A DNA stretch of 64,000 nt. Origin: an uncultured Acidobacteriota bacterium (GTDB lineage Bacteria; Acidobacteriota; Thermoanaerobaculia; Multivoradales; SZUA-115). Each line of letters opens with the position of its first letter. The first letter of the stretch is position 1. The notes under the pieces are model-generated. The model had not been told where the DNA came from. It did not search any database and saw nothing but the letters and a program-made list of their open reading frames with translations. The stretch spans positions 33,545 to 97,544 of the forward strand of contig CALMKX010000238.1 in NCBI GenBank assembly GCA_937867335.1, given 5' to 3'. A program made the translations under genes and the position numbers. Shown one piece after another: positions 54,850 to 62,687 of this stretch.

Positions 54850-55604
54850 GCTTTCTGTCCGAGAAGCTCGCGAGCCAGCGCCAGGTAGCTTTCGGCGCCG
54901 CGGCTCTTGATGTCGTATTGGAAGATCGGCTTGCCGAAGCTCGGCGCTTCGGCGAGGCGGACATTGCGTGGCACGATGCTGCGGAAGACCTTGTCCGGGA
55001 AGTGCTTGCGCACCTCCTCGACGATGTCCTTCGAGAGGTTGGTGCGGTCGTCGTACATGGTCATGAGGATGCCGGCGATCTTGAGCTTCGGGTTGAGGCC
55101 CCCCTGAACCCGCCTCACCGTGGCCACCAGCTCGCTGATGCCCTCGAGCGCGAAGTACTCGCATTGCATGGGCACTACCACGCCGTCGGCGGCCGAAAGG
55201 GCGCCCACGGTGAGGTGGCCGAGCGACGGCGGGCAGTCCACCAACAAGAAGTCGTAGCGGTCGACCACGCTCGCGAGGGCGTTCTTCAGGCGTTGCTCCC
55301 AGCCCGGGTTGCCGACGAACTCCACCTCGACCCCCACCAGATCGCGGTCGGCCGGGGCGAGATCGAGATTCGGAAAGCCGGTGCGGCGGACGACATCGCT
55401 CAAGGAGGCTTCGCCGGTCAAGGCGTGGTACAGGTGGGGCTTGCCGGCTCGCTCCCCCACGCCACGGGTGGCATTGCCTTGAGGGTCGCAGTCCACCAGG
55501 AGCACTTTCTTCTCGAGAGCGGCGAGGCCTGCTGCCAGGTTGATCGCCGTCGTGGTCTTGCCAACTCCGCCCTTCTGGTTGGCGATTGCCAGGATGGTGC
55601 CCAT
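54846..55604 (-). CDS. parA: Chromosome partitioning ATPase ParA
   Basis: A 252-residue ParA/Soj with deviant Walker A KGGVGKTTTAINLA, Walker A' LLVDCDPQGNATRGVG and Walker B FLLVDCPPSLGHL. The ATG at 55604 has a GAGGAGC ribosome site; longer upstream starts lack family similarity. It is transcribed after rsmG (38 bp gap) and is coupled to parB by ATGA. Confidence 0.95.
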   Translation of the reverse strand: MGTILAIANQKGGVGKTTTAINLAAGLAALEKKVLLVDCDPQGNATRGVGERAGKPHLYHALTGEASLSDVVRRTGFPNLDLAPADRDLVGVEVEFVGNPGWEQRLKNALASVVDRYDFLLVDCPPSLGHLTVGALSAADGVVVPMQCEYFALEGISELVATVRRVQGGLNPKLKIAGILMTMYDDRTNLSKDIVEEVRKHFPDKVFRSIVPRNVRLAEAPSFGKPIFQYDIKSRGAESYLALARELLGQKA

Positions 55605-55642
55605 GCTGCTCCTCGTTTCTCGCGATCCGATCCGGCTTGGGT

Positions 55643-56290
55643 TCAGGCTACCCGCCGTACTTCGACGACCCTGCGCACCCGGCTTGCTTCGAGCCGCACC
55701 TCGCGGCCGACGGTCCAGCCCTCGGGCAGTGCCGGCAGCTCTTCGCCGACCCACAGCAGGAACCGCCCTTCCGGGCTCATGGCTGTACCGAGGGCAGCCA
55801 TCCAAGCCGGCTCGAGCCGGAGCGCTCGGGAGGTCACCACGTCGGCGCCCCGCGGCCAGCCAGGCGGCAAGGAGGCCGAGACTCTAGCATTGAGCACCTG
55901 GCACGACAAACTTGCGCGCCGTCGCACGGCCTCGAGAAACGCCCACTTGCGCTCTCGCCCCTCGACCAGGGTGACTTCGAGCTCCGGTCGGGCCGCGGCG
56001 AGGACGAACCCCGGAAAACCGGCCCCGCTGCCGAGGTCGACCAGGCTTCTTGCCGGAGGTATCAGGGCCAACGCGGCGAGCGACTCGGCGTAGTGGCGCT
56101 CGAGGATCTCGCCCGCCGTACCGGGACCCACGAGCGAGAGACGGGCGTTCCAGCGGCGGAGTTCCTGGTAGTGGGCATGAAGACGAGCTGCCACATCCTG
56201 GTGGAGCGGCTCGCCGCCGGGCAGGCGGAGTCTCTCCGAGAAGCTCGAAGCGTCGAGTTCGGGCAGGCGGGGGTCGCCGGGGCTGCTCAT
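55643..56290 (-). CDS. rsmG: 16S rRNA m7G527 methyltransferase RsmG
   Basis: A 215-residue RsmG (GidB). LVDLGSGAGFPGFVLAAARP is the SAM-binding loop, ELEVTLVEGRERKWAFLEAV and DVVTSRAL are further markers. It methylates G527 of 16S rRNA. The ATG at 56290 is chosen over the 12-residue longer frame. mnmE and mnmG, which usually precede it in this neighbourhood, are absent; the LAGLIDADG-type gene and parS-like elements take that place. Confidence 0.93.
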   Translation of the reverse strand: MSSPGDPRLPELDASSFSERLRLPGGEPLHQDVAARLHAHYQELRRWNARLSLVGPGTAGEILERHYAESLAALALIPPARSLVDLGSGAGFPGFVLAAARPELEVTLVEGRERKWAFLEAVRRRASLSCQVLNARVSASLPPGWPRGADVVTSRALRLEPAWMAALGTAMSPEGRFLLWVGEELPALPEGWTVGREVRLEASRVRRVVEVRRVA

Positions 56291-56365
56291 CGACCGCAGT
56301 CTCTCAGGCGGTAGCGGAATCTGCAATGGCCCGGAAGCCTCGCTCGCCCCTCGACAGCCGGCGCA

Positions 56366-56393
56366 GTTTCACGAGAAACTCTACGGTGAAACA
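56366..56393. repeat. parS-like element, copy 1
   Basis: GTTTCACGAGAAAC followed by TCTACG and GTGAAACA. The preceding base is A, so the 16-mer AGTTTCACGAGAAACT matches the classic parS consensus TGTTTCACGTGAAACA at 13 of 16 positions, and an inverted half-site GTGAAACA follows 13 bp later. It lies just upstream of rsmG, 68 bp from copy 2. Confidence 0.55.
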
Positions 56394-56433
56394 GCGGCCG
56401 CGCTGGGCACGGTGGCGCGAGCCTCCGGGTGGC

Positions 56434-56462
56434 TGTTTCACGAGAAACTCGACGGTGAAACA
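56434..56462. repeat. parS-like element, copy 2
   Basis: TGTTTCACGAGAAACT (14 of 16 matches to the parS consensus) followed by CGACG and the half-site GTGAAACA. Apart from its first base and one internal base it repeats copy 1 exactly over 29 bp, although the 40 bp between the copies are unrelated. Such conservation outside a gene, next to parAB, suggests a bound element. It ends 13 bp before the ATG of the LAGLIDADG-type gene. Confidence 0.55.
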
Positions 56463-56475
56463 ACCCGACCCCCCC

Positions 56476-56796
56476 ATGCTCACGGACTTCCAGGCCGGCC
56501 TGCTCCTCGGCATCCTGATCGGCGAAGGCCATTTCGGCGGAGACGGCAAGCAGGCGCAGATCTCCGTCCGCATGCACACGGATCACGAGTCCCTCTTCCG
56601 CTGGCTGGAGGAGGTCGTGCCGGGCAGCAAGCTCTATGGCCCGTACCACCACGGCGGACGGAGCTATTTCCAGTGGATGGTCCGCGGCAGCGCGCTCGCC
56701 ACTTTGCTGCCCGTCCTGGATCGCATCCTCGGGCCCGAGCTCGACGCTCGCGCCCACCGTCGCTATCTCGAGATGAAAGAGAAGTACCGGCTTTGA
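56476..56796 (+). CDS. Stand-alone mini LAGLIDADG-type protein
   Basis: A 106-residue protein. QAGLLLGILIGEGHFGGDGK is a LAGLIDADG helix and turn, followed by ISVRMHTDHESLFRWLEEV and GSKLYGPYHHGGRSYFQWMV, the beta-sheet pattern of a single-motif homing-endonuclease domain. It is not inside an intron or intein; it is an independent gene oriented opposite to rsmG and jag. One motif means it must dimerise to bind DNA. Single-motif LAGLIDADG relatives can be nucleases or pure DNA-binding regulators such as WhiA. The acidic residue of the motif is present as Glu17, so cleavage is not excluded. Confidence 0.65.
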   Translation: MLTDFQAGLLLGILIGEGHFGGDGKQAQISVRMHTDHESLFRWLEEVVPGSKLYGPYHHGGRSYFQWMVRGSALATLLPVLDRILGPELDARAHRRYLEMKEKYRL

Positions 56797-56815
56797 GGGC
56801 GCCGCCCCCGGCAGC

Positions 56816-57697
56816 CTAACCGCGTGGCGCCGGGGCCACCCGCACTCGCTTGAACCAACCGTCGCCTTCGCTCTCGGTGGCCACGCCGGGCTGACCCGCG
56901 AGCGTGACATGCACCACCCGCCGCTCGGCCGGCCCCATCGCTTCGAGGAGGACCGCTTGGCCGCTCGTCCGCACCTTCTCCGCGGTCGACAGGGCCAGCT
57001 GGCGCAAGCCCTCTTCGCGGCCCGCGCGGTAGCCGCCGCTGTCCACGCGGCAGCGCGGCGGCTCGGCACCTCCTTGCCGGATCATCCTGGGCAGGAGGTA
57101 CTCGATCGCCTCCAGCACTTCCGCCTCGTCGGCGAGAAGCCGGTCCTGGTCCGCGCCACTCAGCTCCACCAGCAGCTCCCCCTCGGCCCACCGAACCGAG
57201 CCCTCGAGCCGCAGGCGGCCGAGCTGCAGGAGGCGGGACAACGCAGCCTCCGCGCCCTCGCCGGGCGACACCGCCGCGGGCCGTGCCGGCTCGTGGCTCT
57301 CGAGGCGCATCGGCGCGAGCTCCCAGTCCCCTTCCTGTTGCGGCTGCAGCCGCTCTGCGCGCGGGCCGCTCTGGGCCAGGATGGGTGCCGTCTCTAGAGC
57401 ACTCTGGTGCTCGCGCCGCTCGCCCTGCCGCGGTGCCTTGGGGGGCCGCTCGGCCTCCCGGGGAGCAAGCTTCGTCGCCTTCAGCGCCTCGGGCGGCCCC
57501 CAGCTCGCGGGCCGGGTGGTCGGACTCGCCGGATCCACTTCGATCACCAGTCGCCGCGGAGTCCGCACGAAGCCGTGCCGCTTCGGCACCATGCGGTACG
57601 CGATCTGCTCGGGACTCACCCCGAAGTACCGTGCGGCCGTGACCACAACCTGCTCGAGCCGCTCCCCTGCAAAGTACCGACGCTTGCGCTCGTTCAT
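56816..57697 (-). CDS. jag: Jag/KhpB RNA-binding protein (KH-R3H)
   Basis: A 293-residue protein beside yidC. Its N-terminal Jag_N domain (AARYFGVSPEQIAYRMVPKR) is followed by a long low-complexity linker, a KH domain (EGELLVELSGADQDRLLADE ... ALEAIEYLL, with a loose GxxG) and an R3H-like end (LRQLALSTAEKVRTSG ... PAERRVVHVTLAG). The KH GDRG loop of classic KhpB is not clear. The linker makes it longer than most homologues (about 210-250 residues). It binds small RNAs or mRNA and affects cell-wall growth in firmicutes. Confidence 0.85.
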   Translation of the reverse strand: MNERKRRYFAGERLEQVVVTAARYFGVSPEQIAYRMVPKRHGFVRTPRRLVIEVDPASPTTRPASWGPPEALKATKLAPREAERPPKAPRQGERREHQSALETAPILAQSGPRAERLQPQQEGDWELAPMRLESHEPARPAAVSPGEGAEAALSRLLQLGRLRLEGSVRWAEGELLVELSGADQDRLLADEAEVLEAIEYLLPRMIRQGGAEPPRCRVDSGGYRAGREEGLRQLALSTAEKVRTSGQAVLLEAMGPAERRVVHVTLAGQPGVATESEGDGWFKRVRVAPAPRG

Positions 57698-57733
57698 GCT
57701 TCGTGCACTCCAGACGACCCGGGCGACCCGGCT

Positions 57734-59449
57734 CTAACGCTTCCCCTTGCCTTTGGCTGCTGGCTTCTGCTCGGCCTTCTTCCCTTCCTTCCACCGGTTG
57801 TAGAGCCACTGCTGGCCGATCGACATGACGTTGTTGGTGAGCCAGTAGAGCACCAATCCGCTGGGGGCTCGCGCGAAGAGGAAAGTGAACGCGATGGGTA
57901 GCGCCATCATCAGCTGGCGCTGCATCGGCTGCGCGCTGCTCGAGGGCGTCATCCAGGTCTGCAGGAACTGCGTCCCGCCCATGACGATCGGCAGGACGTA
58001 GAAGGGGTCGTGCGCCGAAAGGTCCTGGACCCAGCCGAGCCACGGAGCATGTCGTAGGTCGAAGGACACCGAGAGGATCTTGAAGTAGGCGAAGAACACC
58101 GGCAGCTGCAGAAGCATGGGCAGGCAACCGCCCGCCGGGTTCACACCCTCGGAGCGGTAGAGGCCCATCACCTCTTCATTCATGGCTCGCTGCATCTCGA
58201 GGTTGGGCCGACCCTGGCGATCCTTCAGCTTGCCGGCGTAGCGGCTGCGGATCGCCATCACCTTCGGGTTGAGCTCCTGCATCTTGCCCATCGAGACCAT
58301 CGTCTTGTGGGTGAGCGGTACCATCAGGAGCTTGATCAGCATGGTCATGAGCACGATGGCCCAGCCGTAGTTCGCGACCACGTGGTCGTAGATCCACTCG
58401 AGACCGAGCATCAACGGCCGCGCCAGGAACCAGAAAGTGCCCAGGTTGATCGTGCTCTCGAGCCCTCTCGGCAGCCGCTCCAGCATTTCGTAGCGCTTGC
58501 CGCCGAAGTAGGCGGAGGCGCGGAAGCTCGGCTCCGCCGGCGCAAAGCGCAGGGCCAGGTCCCGAGGCAGCGCCTTCTGCGCATCGGAAAGCTCGCCATC
58601 GGCCGGCATCGGCTGGATACCGCCTCCCGCAGCGCTGTCGATCAGGTAAGGCTCGATCACCACACCGCCTGTGCTCGAGTCCGGCAGCACGGCGGCCAGG
58701 AAGTAGTTGTCGTCGAGGCCGGCCCAACCGAGGCCAGTCCCCGCCAGGCTCTTCGCCACCTTCGCGGACTTGCCGTCCACGCGGTCCGTCCTGCCGGCAA
58801 CCTGGTACACCGCCGAGCGAGTGCTGTAGCGGCTGTCGAGCTCCTCCTGGCTGTGGTTGCCCACACCCGGCCCGAAAAAGACCTGCCAGCCGTTCACTCC
58901 TTCCACCTTCACCTCGAGCTCCAGCAGCCCATTGGGTGCGAAGCGGAAGCGCTTCTCGGCCGAGCCCTCTGGGCCGCGGTAGCGAAACACCAACTCCGGC
59001 TGGCCTTCGCGGTCTTCCTTCGAGGCCACGAAAAGAGCGTTGTTCAGCGGCAACGAGCCGCCCCGGCTATCCACCAAGCCGAAAGGATGAAGCGGCCCAC
59101 CGAGCTTCTTGACCAGCTCGATGGTGGTGGCGTCGGTATGCCCTTGATCCGGCGCCCGGAACGACACCAGCTGGGCGCCACGGGTGCTGAACGTAGCGAC
59201 GGACGCACCCTGGCTGAGGCTCAGCTCTTCTTCTCGTTCGCCTTGGATCGGCTGCTCGGTGGCTTGAGGCCCCGGGGCGGGTACAGAGGGCGACGATGGC
59301 GATTGGGGCGAGGGAACGGCACTGAGCGGAGTGCTGGTTGCCGTCGGAGGCGCCACGGCAGCGGGCTTCTTGGGCGGGAAGAGCCATCCCCAGACCAGCA
59401 GGATGGCCATTGACAGGGCCACAGCGAGCAACAGACGACGGCTTTCCAC
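57734..59449 (-). CDS. yidC: Membrane protein insertase YidC
   Basis: A 571-residue long-form YidC: N-terminal TM (RRLLLAVALSMAILLVWGWL), a large periplasmic beta domain (about 60-340) and the conserved five-TM insertase (NYGWAIVLMTMLIKLLMVPL, PAGGCLPMLLQLPVFFAYFK and LPIAFTFLFARAPSGLVLYW). The presence of the P1 domain is typical of diderm bacteria. GTG 59449 is the start. It is preceded by yidD and rnpA and followed by jag. Confidence 0.95.
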   Translation of the reverse strand: MESRRLLLAVALSMAILLVWGWLFPPKKPAAVAPPTATSTPLSAVPSPQSPSSPSVPAPGPQATEQPIQGEREEELSLSQGASVATFSTRGAQLVSFRAPDQGHTDATTIELVKKLGGPLHPFGLVDSRGGSLPLNNALFVASKEDREGQPELVFRYRGPEGSAEKRFRFAPNGLLELEVKVEGVNGWQVFFGPGVGNHSQEELDSRYSTRSAVYQVAGRTDRVDGKSAKVAKSLAGTGLGWAGLDDNYFLAAVLPDSSTGGVVIEPYLIDSAAGGGIQPMPADGELSDAQKALPRDLALRFAPAEPSFRASAYFGGKRYEMLERLPRGLESTINLGTFWFLARPLMLGLEWIYDHVVANYGWAIVLMTMLIKLLMVPLTHKTMVSMGKMQELNPKVMAIRSRYAGKLKDRQGRPNLEMQRAMNEEVMGLYRSEGVNPAGGCLPMLLQLPVFFAYFKILSVSFDLRHAPWLGWVQDLSAHDPFYVLPIVMGGTQFLQTWMTPSSSAQPMQRQLMMALPIAFTFLFARAPSGLVLYWLTNNVMSIGQQWLYNRWKEGKKAEQKPAAKGKGKR

Positions 59450-59480
59450 AGGTCGGTCTCTTCCTTGGTTCAGAGGGAGA

Positions 59481-59687
59481 TCACGGCAGATCGATGCCTC
59501 CCGGATGGAACGGCTGGCAACGCATCAACCTCGCCACCGCGAGCACTACGCCCCGCGCAGTGCCGTATTTCAACAGAGCCAGCCGAGCATACTCGGAACA
59601 GGTAGGGGAAAAACGACAGGCACGGGGCAGGAGCGGCGAAAGCCATCGCTTGTACAGCCGGAGCAACCCGAGCAGCAGCGCTCTCAC
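59481..59687 (-). CDS. yidD: Membrane protein insertion efficiency factor YidD
   Basis: A 68-residue YidD in the canonical rnpA-yidD-yidC position: [20 protein letters not shown] then [12 protein letters not shown] and [11 protein letters not shown], with the conserved Cys residues. The GTG at 59687 overlaps the rnpA stop (GTGA), which settles the start against a longer Arg-rich frame to 59996. A second YidD-like gene is at 37351. Confidence 0.9.
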   Translation of the reverse strand: MRALLLGLLRLYKRWLSPLLPRACRFSPTCSEYARLALLKYGTARGVVLAVARLMRCQPFHPGGIDLP

Positions 59688-60067
59688 GGCCGCGACCGGG
59701 ATTGCCGACGCGCGACGGCGCGCGACAGGCTTCGGTCCAGCTCGAGCTTGAGCTCGGCGAAACCGGCCCGGGCCGCGGCGGGCTGCAGATGCACCACCAG
59801 GTCGAGGCCGCCCAGGCTCGTGCGGAGCTCGGAGCGCCGAAACACCTCCCGGACCCTCCGCTTCAGGAGCCCACGCACCACGGCCTTGCCCACCTTCCGG
59901 CTCGCGGTGATGCCCAGCCGGGGATGGTCCAAGGCGTTGTCGTGGGTATGCAAGTTGAACAAAGGGCCGGCTTGGCGCCGGCCCTGGCGGTAGCACCGCA
60001 GATAGTCAGCTCTGCTTCGCAGCCGGTCGGCTCGCGCCAGGCGCTGTCCGGAGTCGCTACCCGACAC
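59684..60067 (-). CDS. rnpA: Ribonuclease P protein component
   Basis: A 127-residue Rnp[21 protein letters not shown] is the RNR-type core helix, with [15 protein letters not shown] at the N-terminus and [13 protein letters not shown] near the end. GTG 60067 lies 15 bp after the rpmH stop. It binds the RNA subunit to process tRNA 5' ends. Translation is coupled to yidD. Confidence 0.92.
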   Translation of the reverse strand: MSGSDSGQRLARADRLRSRADYLRCYRQGRRQAGPLFNLHTHDNALDHPRLGITASRKVGKAVVRGLLKRRVREVFRRSELRTSLGGLDLVVHLQPAAARAGFAELKLELDRSLSRAVARRQSRSRP

Positions 60068-60081
60068 CGCCCGGCCACTCT

Positions 60082-60216
60082 CTACACGCAGAGGCGCTTG
60101 CGGCCCTTCCGGCGACGGCGGCTCAGTACCTCGCGGCCCTGACGAGTCCGCATGCGCTCGCGGAAACCATGGGTGCGCTTGCGGCGCAGGTTGTTCGGCT
60201 GAAATGTCCTCTTCAC
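60082..60216 (-). CDS. rpmH: 50S ribosomal protein L34
   Basis: A 44-residue L34: [20 protein letters not shown] then [20 protein letters not shown] and RLCV. It matches the family from end to end. It uses a GTG start at 60216 and lies immediately upstream of rnpA, the normal bacterial arrangement. In many chromosomes dnaA lies on the other side, but here an alpha/beta hydrolase gene is present instead. Confidence 0.96.
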   Translation of the reverse strand: MKRTFQPNNLRRKRTHGFRERMRTRQGREVLSRRRRKGRKRLCV

Positions 60217-60248
60217 GGCCCAGCTCCCATAAAGCGGGTTCGAAACTT

Positions 60249-60297
60249 TGGTGGTTCAAACACCTCTTCAGTGAAGAGGCTTTCGCACGAACCACCA
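60249..60297. promoter_or_regulatory. Nested inverted repeat upstream of rpmH
   Basis: The outer arms TGGTGGTTC (60249-60257) and GAACCACCA (60289-60297) enclose an inner perfect hairpin CCTCTTCA-G-TGAAGAGG (60263-60279). The 49 bp lie 33 bp upstream of the rpmH start. There is no U-tract on either strand, so a simple terminator is unlikely; an operator or leader RNA that controls rpmH-rnpA is more probable. Confidence 0.5.
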
Positions 60298-60390
60298 AGA
60301 CTAGGCGAACTCGCCGGCCGCGGTCAACCGCAGACTCTCGAGCGGCCTCGCCCACTGCACCTCGAGGCGGATTGGGACTATTCTCGAGCC

Positions 60391-61623
60391 ATGCCGCACC
60401 GCCGCCTGCTCGCCGCCGAAGCCGCCCTGGGCGAAGCCCTGCTCCGCGGCTACGCCGGCCCACCTCTGCCGCCCCTCCCCCACCCTGACACGCCAGCCCC
60501 GACGAGCCCCGCCGATCTACAGGACCTCTGGCAGCTGATCAACCAGATTCCCTGCCAACCGCGTCCGCTCTCCGGCCTCAAGAGCACGCTCTCGCTCGCT
60601 CGTGGCTCGCTGTTCGAGAAGCTCGCGGATCAGTACCCGGCCCTGGCCGGCGACAGTCCACCTCCTCCCGGCTTCGAGGAGGTCCACGCCCCCGCCGCCG
60701 AGCCGGGCGCCACACCCCTCGTGGCCTTCTGTCACCCCCCGGCTCCGGGGTTCCCCCTACTCTTCTTGGTTCATGGTCTCTTCGACAGCAAGCGCGCAGG
60801 CTACGTGTTGCTCGCCGCTCGAGGCCTCGCCCAGGCCGGTTTCGGGGTAGTGCTTCCCGACCTGCGTTGGCACGGCAGGAACCTCCCGGGCTGCGGCATG
60901 CCGACTCTCGGCCTCGTCGAGTCCGGCGAGCTTCGCGCCTGGGCGAGAGAAATGGCTCGGCGCTATCCCGGCCATCCCTTGGGTCTCGTCGGCTTCAGCC
61001 TGGGTGCGATGGTGGTGGTCCACTCTCTGGCCACCGACGAAGCCCACGATTTCCTCTTGGGCGGAGTGGCGATCTCTCCCGCCGCCGACCTCACCGCCAC
61101 CCTGCGCTTCATCGACGAAACCTCGCTCGCCGCGAGGCCACTGGGTCGCGGGCTGATGCCGCTGGTTCTCCGCCTGGGGCTCGCTAGGAGACTCCGCGCA
61201 CTCGGCCTGCCGGTGGCTCGCCGCCGCCCATTCCGGGCCCTGCTCGAGCTCTTCTCGGAGAGCTGGGGAGGGTCGCAGAGCCTCCTGGTCGCCGCGGATA
61301 CTCGTGCCGCACTGCGGCGGGTCGCTCAGCCGCTCTTGGTGGTGGCCGGGGACAACGACCCGATGTTCCCACCCGAAACAGCTGCGGTTCTCGAGCACGC
61401 CGCCGCCGACAACCCCTGGGTCCACGTGCGACGCCTGCCCTACGGTGGCCATGTCGGCTGCCTGGCGACCGATCCGCGTTGGACGATCAACGTGTTGACG
61501 TCCTTCTTCTTCGCCTCGGCGCGATTGCCGCAGCCGGGCGAGTCGTCTGCCCGGAAGCCCGCGCCAGCGGCAAGAACGCCGAGAGCCGGCTTTGATCCGT
61601 CAGGTGCTGGCGAGATGGATTGA
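60391..61623 (+). CDS. Alpha/beta hydrolase (YheT-like)
   Basis: A 410-residue hydrolase. The nucleophile elbow is VGFSLGAM (Ser203), the acid is in VVAGDNDPMFPPET (Asp323) and the His in YGGHVG (His354); the oxyanion loop precedes LFLVHGLFDSKRAGYVL. The layout and PDLRWHGRN resemble YheT/COG0429 proteins of unknown substrate. The ATG at 60391 is preferred; upstream in-frame sequence to 60169 covers the rpmH leader and is not coding. The last 40 residues are Pro/Ala-rich. Confidence 0.82.
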   Translation: MPHRRLLAAEAALGEALLRGYAGPPLPPLPHPDTPAPTSPADLQDLWQLINQIPCQPRPLSGLKSTLSLARGSLFEKLADQYPALAGDSPPPPGFEEVHAPAAEPGATPLVAFCHPPAPGFPLLFLVHGLFDSKRAGYVLLAARGLAQAGFGVVLPDLRWHGRNLPGCGMPTLGLVESGELRAWAREMARRYPGHPLGLVGFSLGAMVVVHSLATDEAHDFLLGGVAISPAADLTATLRFIDETSLAARPLGRGLMPLVLRLGLARRLRALGLPVARRRPFRALLELFSESWGGSQSLLVAADTRAALRRVAQPLLVVAGDNDPMFPPETAAVLEHAAADNPWVHVRRLPYGGHVGCLATDPRWTINVLTSFFFASARLPQPGESSARKPAPAARTPRAGFDPSGAGEMD

Positions 61624-61631
61624 GGGGGGGA

Positions 61632-61721
61632 TGGCGGAGAGGGAGGGATTCGAACCCCCGGACCGGTTGCCCGGTCAACGGTTTTCGAGACCGCCCCGAT
61701 CGACCACTCCGGCACCTCTCC
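61632..61721 (-). tRNA. tRNA-Ser(CGA)
   Basis: A 90 nt class II tRNA with encoded CCA (TGG at 61632-61634 on the plus strand). The acceptor GGAGAGG pairs with CCTCTCC, the anticodon loop reads CTCGAAA (anticodon CGA, reading UCG), a long variable arm is present and the T-loop is GTTCGAA. Confidence 0.93.
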
Positions 61722-61761
61722 GTGAGGACATTCTATGGTACTTCCCCGCAGGGGGAAAAAC

Positions 61762-61851
61762 TGGCGGAGAGGATGGGATTCGAACCCACGGTAGGGTTAC
61801 CCCTACACACGCTTTCCAAGCGTGCTCCTTCAGCCACTCGGACACCTCTCC
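61762..61851 (-). tRNA. tRNA-Ser(GGA)
   Basis: A 90 nt class II tRNA, 40 bp upstream of the previous one on the same strand. The acceptor GGAGAGG is identical, the anticodon loop reads TTGGAAA (anticodon GGA, reading UCC and UCU), the variable arm is TGTAGGGGTAACCCTAC-like, and CCA is encoded. Confidence 0.93.
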
Positions 61852-61922
61852 AGGTTCTACCGCTCAAAGAGCCTGCACTACCCGACAACAGCCCTGGCTT
61901 CCTTCGTGCTCGCGGCCCGCTC

Positions 61923-62402
61923 TCAGCCCTCGCCAGCACCGCTCCTCGCCTGCTGCCTCAGGGCCTGGAAGAAGCTCCTGAGCAGCTCGCCGCACTCTTC
62001 CTCGAGGATTCCCGAGGTGACTTGCAGCCGGTGGTTGAGCCGCGGGTCGCGAGCCAGATCCCCCAGCGAGCCGCAAAAACCCGCCTTCGGATCGTGCGCG
62101 CCGAAGACTAGCCGGTCCACCCTGGCGTTGACCAGCGCCCCCGCGCACATGGCGCAGGGCTCCAGAGTGACGTAGATGGTACACCCGGTCAGCCGCCAGC
62201 TGCCAACCCGCCGCGTCGCCTCCTCGATCGCCAGGATCTCGGCGTGGGCCAGGGCGTCCTGCCGGGTTTCGCGGCGGTTGCCTCCCCGCCCCACCACCTC
62301 CCCTCCGGCCACCACCACCGCTCCCACCGGCACCTCACCCATCTCGGCCGCTTCGCGCGCGAGGTCGAGAGCCTGACTCATGAAGCGCTCGTCCTCGGTC
62401 AA
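61923..62402 (-). CDS. tadA: tRNA-specific adenosine deaminase TadA
   Basis: A 159-residue deaminase that makes inosine at position 34 of tRNA-Arg(ACG). The zinc site is DALAHAEILAI (His and catalytic Glu) and VTLEPCAMCAGAL (the two Cys). GDLARDPRLNHRLQVTSGIL is the typical TadA C-terminal block. The start is TTG 62402 or ATG 62381; TTG adds the usual TEDERF lead. Confidence 0.93.
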   Translation of the reverse strand: MTEDERFMSQALDLAREAAEMGEVPVGAVVVAGGEVVGRGGNRRETRQDALAHAEILAIEEATRRVGSWRLTGCTIYVTLEPCAMCAGALVNARVDRLVFGAHDPKAGFCGSLGDLARDPRLNHRLQVTSGILEEECGELLRSFFQALRQQARSGAGEG

Positions 62403-62551
62403 CGGGCTCGCCCTCGGCGGCGGCTATCTTAGCAGGGCAGCGCGACGCCCTTCGAGCGGCGACTTCCGAGCCGGGCGCATCGGCCGGATGCGTCCTTTAC
62501 TTCGCGTGGCGAAGGCGCGTAGCATCGATGGTCCCGCCAGCCGCGGGCGAA

Positions 62552-62652
62552 GGGTTCGGGTCCTGTGCATCGGGCGCATCCGAACCTCGTCAGGCCCGGA
62601 AGGGAGCAGCGATAAGGTTGCCGCTCCGAGTGCCGCAGGGAAACCGGAGCCC
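62552..62652 (+). ncRNA. ffs: Signal recognition particle RNA (4.5S-type, small)
   Basis: About 101 nt. GUCAGGCCCGGAAGGGAGCAG-type sequence (62599-62618) holds the conserved Ffh-binding loops, and GGGTTCGGGTCC at the 5' end pairs with the 3' end (GGAAACCGGAGCCC), forming one long hairpin. It sits between tadA and dnaX, a location seen in many bacteria. No Alu domain is visible. Confidence 0.92.
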
Positions 62653-62687
62653 TTCGTCGGCGGCTGGCGCATCACAGCCGACCCCCC

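Noticed and set aside
59696..59996. N-terminal extension of yidD to 59996
   Set aside because: Runs antiparallel in composition to rnpA coding sequence, Arg/Pro-rich, and a GTGA start at 59687 gives a normal-length YidD.
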